This document shows, in pieces, positions 1 through 8,184 of a stretch of DNA of 17,581 nucleotides. Location: positions 1 to 17,581 of the forward strand of contig JAVKSM010000065.1 in assembly GCA_039583705.1 (NCBI GenBank), given 5' to 3'. The DNA comes from JAVKSM01 sp039583705. Lineage in GTDB: Bacteria > Actinomycetota > Actinomycetes > Mycobacteriales > Pseudonocardiaceae. The position numbers were made by a program, and so were the translations under genes. Position 1 is the stretch's first letter, and each line of letters starts with the position of its first letter. Under the pieces are notes generated by a model. That model ran no database searches and had not been told where the DNA came from. It saw only the letters and a program-made list of their open reading frames with translations.

Positions 1-216
1 TTCTTCGGCGCGGTCGACGTCGACGTCGACCGGGCGGGCCGGCGGCTGAGCGAGATCGTCGAGGACGTCGTCGCCCAACTCACCCGCAGCGGCGCCACCG
101 TCAAGCTGACCCTGGAAATCCACGCCGAACAGACCAACGGCCTCCCCGACGACATACGCAACGTGGTCAAGGAGAACACAACCGCCCTCGGCTTCCGAAC
201 CGCGCACTTCGAATGA
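1..216 (+). CDS. C-terminal end of a DUF499-family AAA ATPase (5'-truncated by window edge)
   Basis: Frame 1 is open from the first base to TGA at 214-216, giving the last 71 residues of a larger protein. The tail has a beta-strand/helix pattern that starts FFGAVDVDVDRAG, continues with a VKLTLEIHAE strand, and ends in a helix VVKENTTALGF followed by TAHFE. This matches my memory of the conserved C-terminus of large DUF499 (Swt1-like) P-loop ATPases, which often end in a similar 'tLeI.a....ENa.tL.f...fE' pattern. Those ATPases are frequently found in phage-defence clusters beside methylases, helicases or nucleases, which fits the genes that follow. The Walker motifs lie outside the window, so the ATPase assignment rests on the tail only. 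Codon use is GC-rich and no frameshift is seen. It could be another protein with a similar small alpha/beta tail. Confidence 0.55.
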   Translation, partial: FFGAVDVDVDRAGRRLSEIVEDVVAQLTRSGATVKLTLEIHAEQTNGLPDDIRNVVKENTTALGFRTAHFE

Positions 217-320
217 GACACGGCAGCGCACGAGCCGCGGCCCGCTAACACCCGCGAGCAGCGCAACGCGCCCCCGCCAGCGCCAAGTCCCCCCGGTAGC
301 TCACCCACAGATCGCCGACG

Positions 321-779
321 CTATCGGGTTACGCCGCGACGGTCGGCAGAGGTGAGGTAACGGGGCGATAGCTCGGCGATAGCTCTGTCAGCCTGGTTTG
401 GCCCTACCTGGTGCACGTGCTCGCTAGTTGTGACGGGCTGCGAGGTAGCCAGTGGCACAAGACCGTCGTCCATGTAGCGGTAGGAGCGTTCCCAGCGGGC
501 GTGTACCGCGGCTTCGGGGTGCCGTCGGCGGAACCGTCCTGCCGCGGTGGCGATAGACGTGGCCTCGCCGGCGTCGAGACGCTTGGACTTGACGCCAAGC
601 ACGCGTCGCCACTCCCTGTCCTCCGGCCACCGGGACTGGAGTCGAACCGCAAGCTCCACCCAGTCCAGTGAGGCCGGTCACGACGTGCAGATCTCCGCTG
701 ATGGGCGGTGGGTAGCCCGTACCCGGATCGCCGGTCTGGTGGCCCAGGCGAAATCCACGTCACTGGTCACGCGCTTCAT
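321..779 (-). pseudogene. broken hypothetical gene with one in-frame TGA
   Basis: On the minus strand one reading frame runs from about 875 down to the TAG at 321-323 and is interrupted only by a TGA at 678-680. Both halves look coding, with third positions mostly G or C. The upper half includes an ATG at 777-779 (MKRVTSDVDFAW) and a possible GTG at 810-812. The lower half has a charged helical segment (WPEDREWRRVLGVKSKRL) followed by RFRRRHPEAAVHARWERSY. The lower half could be translated alone from GTG at 657-659 (112 residues), but no ribosome site precedes that codon. The simplest reading is a decayed gene in which a codon such as TGG became TGA. I do not recognise the family. It sits between the ATPase tail and the divergently oriented 631-residue gene. 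It could also be a small intact gene plus chance open frame. Confidence 0.35.
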
Positions 780-880
780 CGGCTGATGGACGTCGGGCTG
801 ACGACACAGCACGCGAGCAGCGTCTCGACCGGTACCGTCTGGCCAGCCGAGGTGTACGGCGGGTGGGACGCCGTGTCATG

Positions 881-886
881 TAGTGT
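881..886 (+). promoter_or_regulatory. possible -10 element before the 631-residue gene
   Basis: TAGTGT lies 6 nt before a GTG at 893 that is in frame with the downstream gene, a spacing that would give a leaderless mRNA. No convincing -35 hexamer lies 16-18 nt upstream. The competing start is ATG at 920 with GGTGAG just before it. Confidence 0.2.
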
Positions 887-919
887 TCATCAGTGGCAGC
901 TCCGCAGCCTGGTGAGCTG

Positions 920-2815
920 ATGAGTTCCACACCCCTCGCGCCGGCTGTGGGATCTGCGATCAACTGGCCCTCCGGGCTGGTTGCTCCTGACCAGTCCTGG
1001 GTCTTCGAGCGGTTGGGGTTGACGGCGGTGCCGGCTGAATCCGAGTGGCCGGACGATCTGGTCGACGTCTATCTGACTGCTCCGGAGTACCTCTTCCCCG
1101 TCGCCAGCTCGCTCGTTATTTCGGCCGAGCCGCGGCTACGGTGCTGGATCGGGGCGATCTTGCGCCAACACCCCCGGCAGGATCTTGTGTGTGCTCTTGC
1201 CGCGCTGAATCATGCGGCCCAGCACCCGGACCATGCGATGCGGTACCAGCAGCAATTTCTCAGCCGCCTCCGCCCGGAAGTCGCCGGGACCGTTCAGGCC
1301 GCGCTGGACGGGGCCGTTGACGGCAAGCCGCGCGTATTTCTCGCCCGTCAATGCGTGCTGCGCGCGCTACGGACAGTGTTGGTCCCGGATGGCGACCAGC
1401 CGACAGTACCGGAGCCGATGGCCGCGTTCGTGCGGAGCGTGGATCTCACCACCTCCGCCGTGCTGCTCGTCCATTTCGTCGCTGCACAATTGCGCAGCAG
1501 ACGATCTGATGGTGAATCGAAGCTCGGTGGGATGCCCGAGTCGCTGGCTATGGAGACGATTGCCAACAGCTTGTTCAACGGGGTCGAGGACGCTGGCTCC
1601 TTGATCGCGCGAACCCGACTGCTGTGGCATGGCTACGACCCCAAACTCGTCCAGCCCACGCCGCGTCTGTCTCCGGTCGAGATGCTGAAGGAAGCGGTCG
1701 GCATCGACCTCGATGAGGTCTTGGCCCTCGGCTTCGCATATTATGCATACGCTTCGGCTCGGCGGTTCGACAGTCCGATACGCATGAATCCCTTCATCGG
1801 CCATCTGATCGGCCGCGATACCGTCGAGACGTTCCTCTCCCGGTTCGCCGCCACGCTCGATGAATTGTCCGAAGGGCTGAGATCATGTACGCAGCGGTGG
1901 CAACTGCTGCCCATCCAGGACCGTCCGCTCGTGCGGATAGGCGACGACATCGTCGTGCTCGACGAACAGTACCTGATCGACCGCGTGACGCGCGGATTGT
2001 ATTGGCTCGTCCACGACCATGAATCCGAGGCGTACGGCGACGGTGCCCGGCTCTGCTGGACTCAGGTGTACGCCAAGATGATCGAGCTACGGGTCGAGGG
2101 CCAACTCTGTCGGCTGGCACCGCCGCTGGTGGGCGGGGGAAGCACCTACTTCACTGAAGAGGACCTCCAAGCTGCGTTCCCGAAGAGCAAAGCCGTCGAC
2201 ATTGGGATTGATTTCGGCGATGCCACCGTGCTCGCCGAAATCGTCAACGCGCAGGTCACCGTACCTACTCGCACGCAATGTGACAGTGATGCGTTCAAGC
2301 GGGACGTCGAACGTATGGTCCTCAAGAAGGCACGGCAGCTTGATGACACCGCGAAGAACCTCCTGCGTGATCCGCAGCCCGCGAAGTCTCCGCTTCCTAC
2401 TCCGGCCAGGAAAGTCTTTCCTATCGTAGTGCACGGCGGAGCATTCCCTGTTAATCCTGCGACTCGTCGCTATATTGAAGAGTACCTGGGGCAAGAAAAA
2501 CTCCTCGATCACACAGACGCCCGCATGCAACCGCTCGCACTCGTCGACCTTGAAGAACTCGAATTGTGCGAGGCGCTGAGCAGCGCGCGAGGAACCAGCT
2601 TGCCGGCGGTACTGGCAGGCTGGCAGGGGTCACCGTATCGCGGTATGTCATTGTGTAGCTACTTAACGCAGGAGCTTCGTGTCGCCGATGTGGGCAGGCC
2701 GGCTGATGTTCAAGCTGCCCTCGACCGCGCATTTGCCGCAATCGCGGAACGCCTTGGCACCGCATGGCCACCACCGACTTCCAGTAATGAGAACGACCCC
2801 TCGAGCCTCAAGTGA
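920..2815 (+). CDS. unknown 631-residue protein with a degenerate nuclease-like motif
   Basis: I do not recognise this protein by name. The start is set at ATG 920, preceded by GGTGAG at 911-916; an in-frame GTG at 893 would add nine residues. There is no signal peptide or membrane segment, so it is probably cytosolic. The first 390 or so residues are mainly helical. Residues 427-442 read D-IGIDFGDATVL-A-E440-I-V, so D431 and E440 are spaced as in a PD-(D/E)xK core, but the expected lysine two residues later is valine. A helix rich in lysine (ERMVLKKARQL) follows, which could supply a migrated lysine. This is suggestive of a restriction-endonuclease-like fold, active or decayed, and is inference. 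Codons such as att, ttg, gat and cgt are commoner than in the core genes to the right, which suits acquisition by transfer. It converges with the large nuclease-like gene at 3449-7717. Confidence 0.75.
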   Translation: MSSTPLAPAVGSAINWPSGLVAPDQSWVFERLGLTAVPAESEWPDDLVDVYLTAPEYLFPVASSLVISAEPRLRCWIGAILRQHPRQDLVCALAALNHAAQHPDHAMRYQQQFLSRLRPEVAGTVQAALDGAVDGKPRVFLARQCVLRALRTVLVPDGDQPTVPEPMAAFVRSVDLTTSAVLLVHFVAAQLRSRRSDGESKLGGMPESLAMETIANSLFNGVEDAGSLIARTRLLWHGYDPKLVQPTPRLSPVEMLKEAVGIDLDEVLALGFAYYAYASARRFDSPIRMNPFIGHLIGRDTVETFLSRFAATLDELSEGLRSCTQRWQLLPIQDRPLVRIGDDIVVLDEQYLIDRVTRGLYWLVHDHESEAYGDGARLCWTQVYAKMIELRVEGQLCRLAPPLVGGGSTYFTEEDLQAAFPKSKAVDIGIDFGDATVLAEIVNAQVTVPTRTQCDSDAFKRDVERMVLKKARQLDDTAKNLLRDPQPAKSPLPTPARKVFPIVVHGGAFPVNPATRRYIEEYLGQEKLLDHTDARMQPLALVDLEELELCEALSSARGTSLPAVLAGWQGSPYRGMSLCSYLTQELRVADVGRPADVQAALDRAFAAIAERLGTAWPPPTSSNENDPSSLK

Positions 2816-2995
2816 CCGCACCAATATGTAGGCGTCGCGTCCCATCCGACAACGCCATGCTGGACTGGACGGTCGACCGGGTTGCTTGCCGGACTCCGCT
2901 ATCCGAGAAGAACACCGCCCCCATCGACGGCATCTCGTTGCTCATGTCTCCACCTCGTCCCAGAGGCGGTTCCGCGCACCCGTAGTAGCCGGAAT

Positions 2996-3010
2996 GAAAT
3001 AAGCTATTTC
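2996..3010 (+). terminator. weak A/T hairpin, possible terminator
   Basis: GAAATA and TATTTC pair as a 6-bp stem around the loop AGC, and TTT follows at 3011-3013. It lies about 180 bp beyond the stop of the 631-residue gene. The stem is short and A/T-rich, so stability is doubtful. Confidence 0.2.
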
Positions 3011-3378
3011 TTTGGGGCGATCTCCGAGCTCCTGACCAGCACAGATGCCTGCGTGGGTGCATTTGTTGTTCTATTACGGCTACCGTAGCTTGTCCACGGG
3101 TCGGGCGGCACTCGCACTTCGCTCTATGAGACCACCTGACACGACAATCTGGATCCATTTGCGACGCGGCGTCGCGTGGAATACGACGTCCGGAGCTGTA
3201 GCCCATCATTTTTTGATCGCTACCGCACCTCGGCCCGGCGCCGACCGCCCCCCGTATCGAGTTCATGCTGCCGCTGGGCAACGCCCCACACCAGTCCGGC
3301 GGCACGCCAAGTTCGCGTGATCCTCACATGGAGGACAACTAAAACGGCTGATACTCACACCTTGTAGGTGCCCTCGAG

Positions 3379-3401
3379 CATCAACCGACCAGTTGTTGAT
3401 G
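3379..3401 (-). terminator. inverted repeat downstream of the 1,422-residue gene
   Basis: CATCAAC at 3379-3385 and GTTGATG at 3395-3401 form a perfect 7-bp stem with a 9-nt loop. It begins about 48 nt past the stop codon of the minus-strand gene. It could fold in transcripts from either strand. No strong U tract follows, so this is only a candidate. Confidence 0.25.
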
Positions 3402-3448
3402 TTGTCCATGTTTGTCGTGCCCCGACCGGTGTGGCGGAATTGTCGGGA

Positions 3449-6400
3449 TCAACTGGGGTCGTCGCTCGTGGTCGGCGTCTTGCGTCGGGACAGGTAGCTT
3501 GGTGTCGGCATGTTGCCGTTGACAACGAGGACGGCGACCAGGCTGGGTGTCTCTGGGTTGTCGAGTCCATGCAGACGCGGGTCCAGTGTGAACAGATAGT
3601 TTTCTGGTGTGCCGATGGGCAGGGTCTTCGGGCTCATGTCGAGAATGGTCAGGATTGACAGGCGGGCGCCGTCGGCGGCGGCGTACTGCGTGGGCTGGCC
3701 CATGTACTTCGGTGCGGTGTCGCGGGTGACGGGCGTCTGTCGTTCGACCTTGAGTTCGGCGGTGATGCCGTCGTGGCGCACGTCGAGGTAACCTAGGGCG
3801 AGCGGGTTCCCGCGATCGACCCGGCCACCGAGTTCCGGGTCGGCGAGCAGGCGTGCGTGCAGGTCGTCGTGGAAGGTGCGCTCGCTGACCTTGGTGCCGC
3901 GGCGGTACCTCTTCTCCCAGGTCATGCGCAGCCCGACGCGGCAGATTGCGGTGAGCAACCGGCAGAACGCCTGCAGTTGGTCGGCGTCGTAGCCGACGCG
4001 GGTGAGGTGCTCGTAGAGGCCGAGGAGCCGTTCGTCGAAGACAGGGTAGTCGGTTGCGCGGTCTCGGGTGTGGTCGAACGGCCGGAGTCGCAACTCTCTG
4101 TGCCCGGTGATGTCGAGTACCTGGGTGACAGGCTGCCCGTTGCGGTGGCCTCGCCACGTGAGTCGCACCAGGAGCGGCGGCGCTGGCTGGCCAGGGCCGA
4201 GGGAGAACCGCAGGACAAGCGGACCGTTCTTCGTGTAGGTCTCTTCGTCGCCGGCGTGGTTGCCGTGCTCGCTGCGGCTCCAGGTGAACTCCGGGGTGGT
4301 GATCTCCGCAGGGGTGAGGTGGGTCAGCAGTTCGCCGTCGAGCCGGTCGGCCCATTCAGGCCAGGTGCCTGGCTGAACCTCGACCCGCAGGTCGTACACG
4401 CGAGCGGCTCGCAACACCTCGGGGCCAGTGACCAATTGACCGTCAAGCGAAGCGAGTACCACGGCGACCGGGGCCGGGGCAGGTCGCTCGGGCTCGTTGA
4501 GCAGGTCGGAGCCATTCTTGGCGGCGAGCGCAGCCGGACGGTTTCGGCGTCGCGGCCCGGTCACGACCGGCACCGGGATCGGCAGGAGCGCCCACTGGGC
4601 GAGGATGGGGTCGGCAGCTGTACCCGGCTGCAGATTGGTAACGGCGACCATCTGCTCCTGTAGTGGACCAGCGAGAGGGTCAGCCAGGGCGAAGCGCTCG
4701 GCGAGTTTCGTGGCGATGACATCGGCACGTCGGGTTGCGGCGGTGGCGTGCGCGGTTACCGCGTCGGTGTCGGCATCGAATGCGGCGGCGTCGGCGCGCA
4801 GCAGGTGCGCGCCGACGTCACATGCGGCGGCCACGGCGCGGAGATACGCGCCAGTGTCGGTGGCCCGCTGGGATGCGGCGGCAAGCGCGGCCCCGGCGGA
4901 AGCCAGGGCATCAGCTCGCCGCCGGCGCGTCTGCGCGGGATTGCCAACGCCGAGCCCGGTACTATCGGGGTCGCTTGCCGTGAGTAGGCGCCGAATCTCG
5001 ATACCCGTGGTCGCCGACGCGGCAAGGGTGTGAGCGACGTCGCTGTCGCTCGCATCTGTGAGCGCGGCCGCCGCTGCGGCGACGCGCATGGCCGCATCTG
5101 CCCAGTCACGCCCTGCTGCGACAGCAGCATCGACTTCGGCGGCGGCCAGAATCAGGTTCACGATCAGCCGATGCGACGCATACGCGGGCTGGTCTGGAGT
5201 CGCATTCAGAACGGCAAGCATGATCGAGGCCGCGTCGTCGGCGTGTCCCGCGCGCCAGGCAACCTCGGCGAACTCAGCCGCCCCCAGCGGACGATCCGGT
5301 GTCAGCGCGAGCGCTGCCTCCATGAGGTCGGCGAGAGGGAGGTCCGCAAGGCCGGGGCCGCACGCGAGCAGGGCACACAACTCCCGATCGTCATGATCGT
5401 TCAAGCGGTCGTTGATCTGAGGGTCGGCCGCTTGGCGAAGTCGGAGGCGCGCCATTTGTGCGGCCCGCTCGGTCGTTGGAAGCCATGCGTGCTGTAGGGC
5501 GTCCCGCAGGTCGTAGCCGTCGAGGCGCGAAACGATCCCGAGAACGGTCTGTTCGATGGCGGCGCGCTGACGTTTGTCGGCGTCATGGACGAGCTGGGTC
5601 GCGGCGGTGACCGCGTCCTTCACGGCCTCCGGCCGGGTGGCCGGGTCGACACCATGCAGTAGCCACAGCGCGTGCACGAGCAATCGCTGACGAGTGGCAT
5701 CTGGCCAGTCAAGGCGGGCTGCGGCTTGCGCGAGGGCGCGTGCGACCGCGACATACGTGTCGCTGATAAGCGCAGGAAGTAGGTCGAGCAGGCTGGACGG
5801 AAGCTGGTGATAGGCCGCGATCTCCACCCAGGCGTCGATCGCGCGGGCACGCAGCGAGACGTCGGTGTCGACGAGATAGCTGTGCAGAATCGGCAAGATC
5901 GTGCGTAACACGCGTGGCTCATCGCCGTAGCGGCACCCGATCCGGCCGAGCGTGCGCAGCAACCACCAGAGGAGATCCGTACCGCGCTCGGTATCCCGCT
6001 CATCGGCGACCAGATCCGCGATCGCCACGCACACGGCCGCCGGATCCCCAGCGGCGACGGCTTCAACCGCGCCGAGCACGCGGCTCAGCGCACCGCTCAC
6101 CGCGCTCCTGTGAGCTGACCGCTCCAACGCCTGCATCTGCGGCGGTTCACCGGACAGCACGTCCAGGCCACTCGGCGGCGGCTGCCGGTCCGCGTCTACA
6201 AGGGTGAGGACGGCCCCGAGCAAAGCGAACAGGTTCGCCAACATGCCAACCGGATCCCGGCCGGCCAGGTCTTTGACGAGCTGGGCGGCTTGCACCCGGA
6301 CACCGTCGCCCCAGTCACCGCCGAGCCGCGCGGTGGCGAACGCCAGCAGGGCAGTGGCCACCTCCGCCCGGCGATCCGGGGCCGGCGTCGGGTCGCCAGG

Positions 6401-7717
6401 TTCCCGTCGGCGGGGATTCGGCGCAATCATGTCCGCTGCTCGCGACATCACCTGCAAGAGCCGCCCCCGCAGCTCCTCGCCACCTCGGCGACCCGCGGTG
6501 TCGACCGCGGATTCAACGTTCCCCACTCCCAGCACGAACAACACAGCTAGCGTGCGCTCGATCGCCGGCCGGGCGGGGTCGTCGTACTCATCGTCTGCCG
6601 GTACACCGAGGTCCAAGATCAGGGCATCCACCAGGCTGGCCGCCAGATCAGGATGGGGGGCGGCCAAGGCGCGGACGGCGCCTGCCGCCGCCGCTCGGTC
6701 GAACGCCGAGACCTGCTGGGGCGCGGGCGCCGGGGATGGCAACAGCAGCGCCGTCCGTGCTGCGGGAGCGGGCAGCATCTCCCGCAGCACACGCACCAGC
6801 ACATCGGGAACGATGTCGGCGACGGCGCGCAGACCTGTGGGATCGTTCGCCTCGTTCAGCCTAGACCGGCCGAACCGGTCCAGCGCTGGTGCGCCCGCCA
6901 AGCGCACGAGCGAGGTGCATACCGGTTGGTCGATCAGGCTTGCCGGAACGTGCGCGGCCAAGTCCGCGATGCACCGGCCAGCCCACACAACAGGGCCACG
7001 GCGCAACGCCGCCGCCGCTGCCCGAGCCACGTCACTGGCGAACTCCGGGCGCGCGAGCGCCAACCGCCGCAGCGGGTCGAGCAACTCATCCGCGCCGCCG
7101 ACCGTCTCGACGAGTTCCACCGCAAGGGCCACCACGTCGGGGGTGAACAGCTCGGGTTTGCGGTCAGCCAGCGCGGCAAGCCTCGCTACTGCGGTCGCTC
7201 GGTGATCCGCGTCGACAGGCACATCCGGATCCCCGTCGATGACGCCGATGTCAGCAAGCGCACCCGCCATCGCCTCACCACTGCCCGCCGCGAGAGCCCG
7301 CCGCCGCTCGTCCCGAATCATCCAGAGCGCCCGAGCCCGCGCAAGCCGGTCCTTCTCGCGATCCGCAGCGGCAGCCGCCTCCGCGTCCGCGGCTCCCACG
7401 ATCGTCGCCAGGTTCGGCACCTCGCCAGTCGGATTCCACCTGTCACATCCGACGCAGTGCTCTCGGTAGAACTCGGTGGCGATCCACCTAAGGTCGGCGG
7501 ACATGCCGCCCGGCGCGACCGGGCACCGGACCTGACGCATGTCGACCGGCAGCCCCGTTGCCGCCTCGACCATGCCGCGGCCACCACAGGGAACGAACTC
7601 CATATTCAGGCAATGCCTGCGCGCGAGCCCCACGATCTCCTGGTTGGCCTTGCCGAGCTGCACGGCACGCTGCCACCCCCGCTCGGTCGATCCGTTCACC
7701 AGCCCATTCTCCCGCAT
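3449..7717 (-). CDS. 1,422-residue HEAT-like repeat protein with C-terminal PD-(D/E)xK nuclease
   Basis: Three parts can be seen. The N-terminus has cysteines C36, C44, C65, C88 and C91, the last two as HCVGC, which suggests a metal site. Residues about 110-1130 are alanine-rich helices; stretches such as 600-670 (SLRARAIDAWVEIA, LLPALISDTYVAVARAL) look like HEAT repeats. After a beta-rich segment near 1160-1200, the C-terminus has a nuclease core: D1312, then eight residues, then E1321-L-K1323 in LDVRHDGITAELKVE, followed by Q1341-x3-Y1345, as in RecB-like PD-(D/E)xK enzymes. The likely activity is metal-dependent DNA or RNA cleavage, with the helical body sensing or scaffolding; that role is inference. 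Start: ATG 7717 has no ribosome site; GTG 7699 has GGGAG nine nt upstream and is a fair alternative (1,416 residues). A possible -10, TAGAGT, lies at 7742-7747. The gene is intact and sits beside a DUF499-like ATPase tail and a second nuclease-like gene. I cannot name the family. Confidence 0.8.
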   Translation of the reverse strand: MRENGLVNGSTERGWQRAVQLGKANQEIVGLARRHCLNMEFVPCGGRGMVEAATGLPVDMRQVRCPVAPGGMSADLRWIATEFYREHCVGCDRWNPTGEVPNLATIVGAADAEAAAAADREKDRLARARALWMIRDERRRALAAGSGEAMAGALADIGVIDGDPDVPVDADHRATAVARLAALADRKPELFTPDVVALAVELVETVGGADELLDPLRRLALARPEFASDVARAAAAALRRGPVVWAGRCIADLAAHVPASLIDQPVCTSLVRLAGAPALDRFGRSRLNEANDPTGLRAVADIVPDVLVRVLREMLPAPAARTALLLPSPAPAPQQVSAFDRAAAAGAVRALAAPHPDLAASLVDALILDLGVPADDEYDDPARPAIERTLAVLFVLGVGNVESAVDTAGRRGGEELRGRLLQVMSRAADMIAPNPRRREPGDPTPAPDRRAEVATALLAFATARLGGDWGDGVRVQAAQLVKDLAGRDPVGMLANLFALLGAVLTLVDADRQPPPSGLDVLSGEPPQMQALERSAHRSAVSGALSRVLGAVEAVAAGDPAAVCVAIADLVADERDTERGTDLLWWLLRTLGRIGCRYGDEPRVLRTILPILHSYLVDTDVSLRARAIDAWVEIAAYHQLPSSLLDLLPALISDTYVAVARALAQAAARLDWPDATRQRLLVHALWLLHGVDPATRPEAVKDAVTAATQLVHDADKRQRAAIEQTVLGIVSRLDGYDLRDALQHAWLPTTERAAQMARLRLRQAADPQINDRLNDHDDRELCALLACGPGLADLPLADLMEAALALTPDRPLGAAEFAEVAWRAGHADDAASIMLAVLNATPDQPAYASHRLIVNLILAAAEVDAAVAAGRDWADAAMRVAAAAAALTDASDSDVAHTLAASATTGIEIRRLLTASDPDSTGLGVGNPAQTRRRRADALASAGAALAAASQRATDTGAYLRAVAAACDVGAHLLRADAAAFDADTDAVTAHATAATRRADVIATKLAERFALADPLAGPLQEQMVAVTNLQPGTAADPILAQWALLPIPVPVVTGPRRRNRPAALAAKNGSDLLNEPERPAPAPVAVVLASLDGQLVTGPEVLRAARVYDLRVEVQPGTWPEWADRLDGELLTHLTPAEITTPEFTWSRSEHGNHAGDEETYTKNGPLVLRFSLGPGQPAPPLLVRLTWRGHRNGQPVTQVLDITGHRELRLRPFDHTRDRATDYPVFDERLLGLYEHLTRVGYDADQLQAFCRLLTAICRVGLRMTWEKRYRRGTKVSERTFHDDLHARLLADPELGGRVDRGNPLALGYLDVRHDGITAELKVERQTPVTRDTAPKYMGQPTQYAAADGARLSILTILDMSPKTLPIGTPENYLFTLDPRLHGLDNPETPSLVAVLVVNGNMPTPSYLSRRKTPTTSDDPS

Positions 7718-7926
7718 ACACCGACAGCAACGCGCCCGCCGACTCTAGGCACCAAGCTCCCAGCAGGCGTGTCACGATGCCGGTGCCGTCAGACACGGCC
7801 GAGCCCCACCACCAATGACAAGTAGGGCTCCGCCACCTGTTCCAACGCCACTACAACGCCAAACGGGCTGTGATCACCAGCGACGAACCGTAAAACCCCT
7901 GGTCAGCGCATCGCAGTTCTGTGACG
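7718..7926. other. spacer between the accessory nuclease gene and tRNA-Arg
   Basis: No credible gene is seen. On the minus strand, 7742-7747 (TAGAGT) may be the -10 of the large nuclease gene. The stretch 7835-7926 flanks the 3' end of the tRNA, where an attachment-site junction would be expected, but no direct repeat of the tRNA end occurs elsewhere in the window. Confidence 0.35.
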
Positions 7927-7998
7927 TGCCCCCGACAGGATTCGAACCTGCGCTCCCGCCTCCGGAGGGCGGTGCTCTATCCCCTGAGCTACGGGGGC
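7927..7998 (-). tRNA. tRNA-Arg(CCG)
   Basis: The reverse strand folds into a complete 72-nt cloverleaf: acceptor GCCCCCG with CGGGGGC, D stem GCTC/GAGC, anticodon stem CCGCC/GGCGG, a 7-nt loop CTCCGGA, T arm GCAGG-TTCGAAT-CCTGT, and discriminator A. Positions 34-36 read CCG, which decodes the arginine codon CGG, abundant in this genome. CCA is not encoded. The gene points away from argS, so the tRNA and the enzyme that charges it are divergent neighbours. Its 3' end faces the accessory block. Confidence 0.97.
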
Positions 7999-8021
7999 GG
8001 ACCGCTATTGTGGTCTCCAAG

Positions 8022-8027
8022 AGCCTA
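8022..8027 (-). promoter_or_regulatory. candidate -10 of the tRNA-Arg gene
   Basis: Read on the minus strand this is TAGGCT. It would start transcription near 8015, about 17 nt before the mature tRNA 5' end. No good -35 hexamer is visible, so confidence is low. Confidence 0.3.
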
Positions 8028-8092
8028 GCGCATGGCGACCGCAGCCAGCGGCCGGGGAGCGGGGAGCGGCTCAGCCCGCGGGGCAGGCGACC

Positions 8093-8111
8093 GGGCGGAC
8101 GTGGTCCGCCC
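8093..8111. other. perfect GC-rich inverted repeat upstream of argS
   Basis: GGGCGGAC at 8093-8100 and GTCCGCCC at 8104-8111 are exact complements around GTG. It may be a protein-binding palindrome or a hairpin in an RNA crossing this spacer. No gene ends here on the plus strand, so a simple terminator role is not obvious. Confidence 0.4.
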
Positions 8112-8184
8112 CCGCGGCCCTGCAAGCAAGGCGGGCATCCGCCGGCAGCGCGCGCCACCCCCCCAACCAGGAAATCGCGCCACC

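Larger units (their letters stand above)
2816..3448. other. gene-free gap between convergent accessory genes
   Basis: No reading frame here on either strand shows coding-like composition, a plausible start or a recognisable motif. The stretch is visibly richer in A and T than its surroundings, especially near 2990-3090 and 3150-3230. It holds two short inverted repeats that could end transcription from the two converging genes, described separately. It may contain remnants of decayed sequence. Confidence 0.5.

Noticed and set aside
625..660. Segment with GTCGAACC resembling a tRNA T arm
   Set aside because: No acceptor, D or anticodon stems can be formed around it.
678..680. TGA as a selenocysteine codon
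   Set aside because: No selenocysteine-type hairpin is evident after it, and the surrounding protein has no known redox motif; simple gene decay is more likely.
2808..3305. 165-codon open frame on the minus strand
   Set aside because: It has no coding-like third-position bias, no ribosome site and no protein-like motif; left as gene-free.
3381..4355. 324-codon Arg/Pro-rich frame on the minus strand
   Set aside because: It is a frame-shifted shadow of the large nuclease gene, whose conserved nuclease motif is in the other frame.
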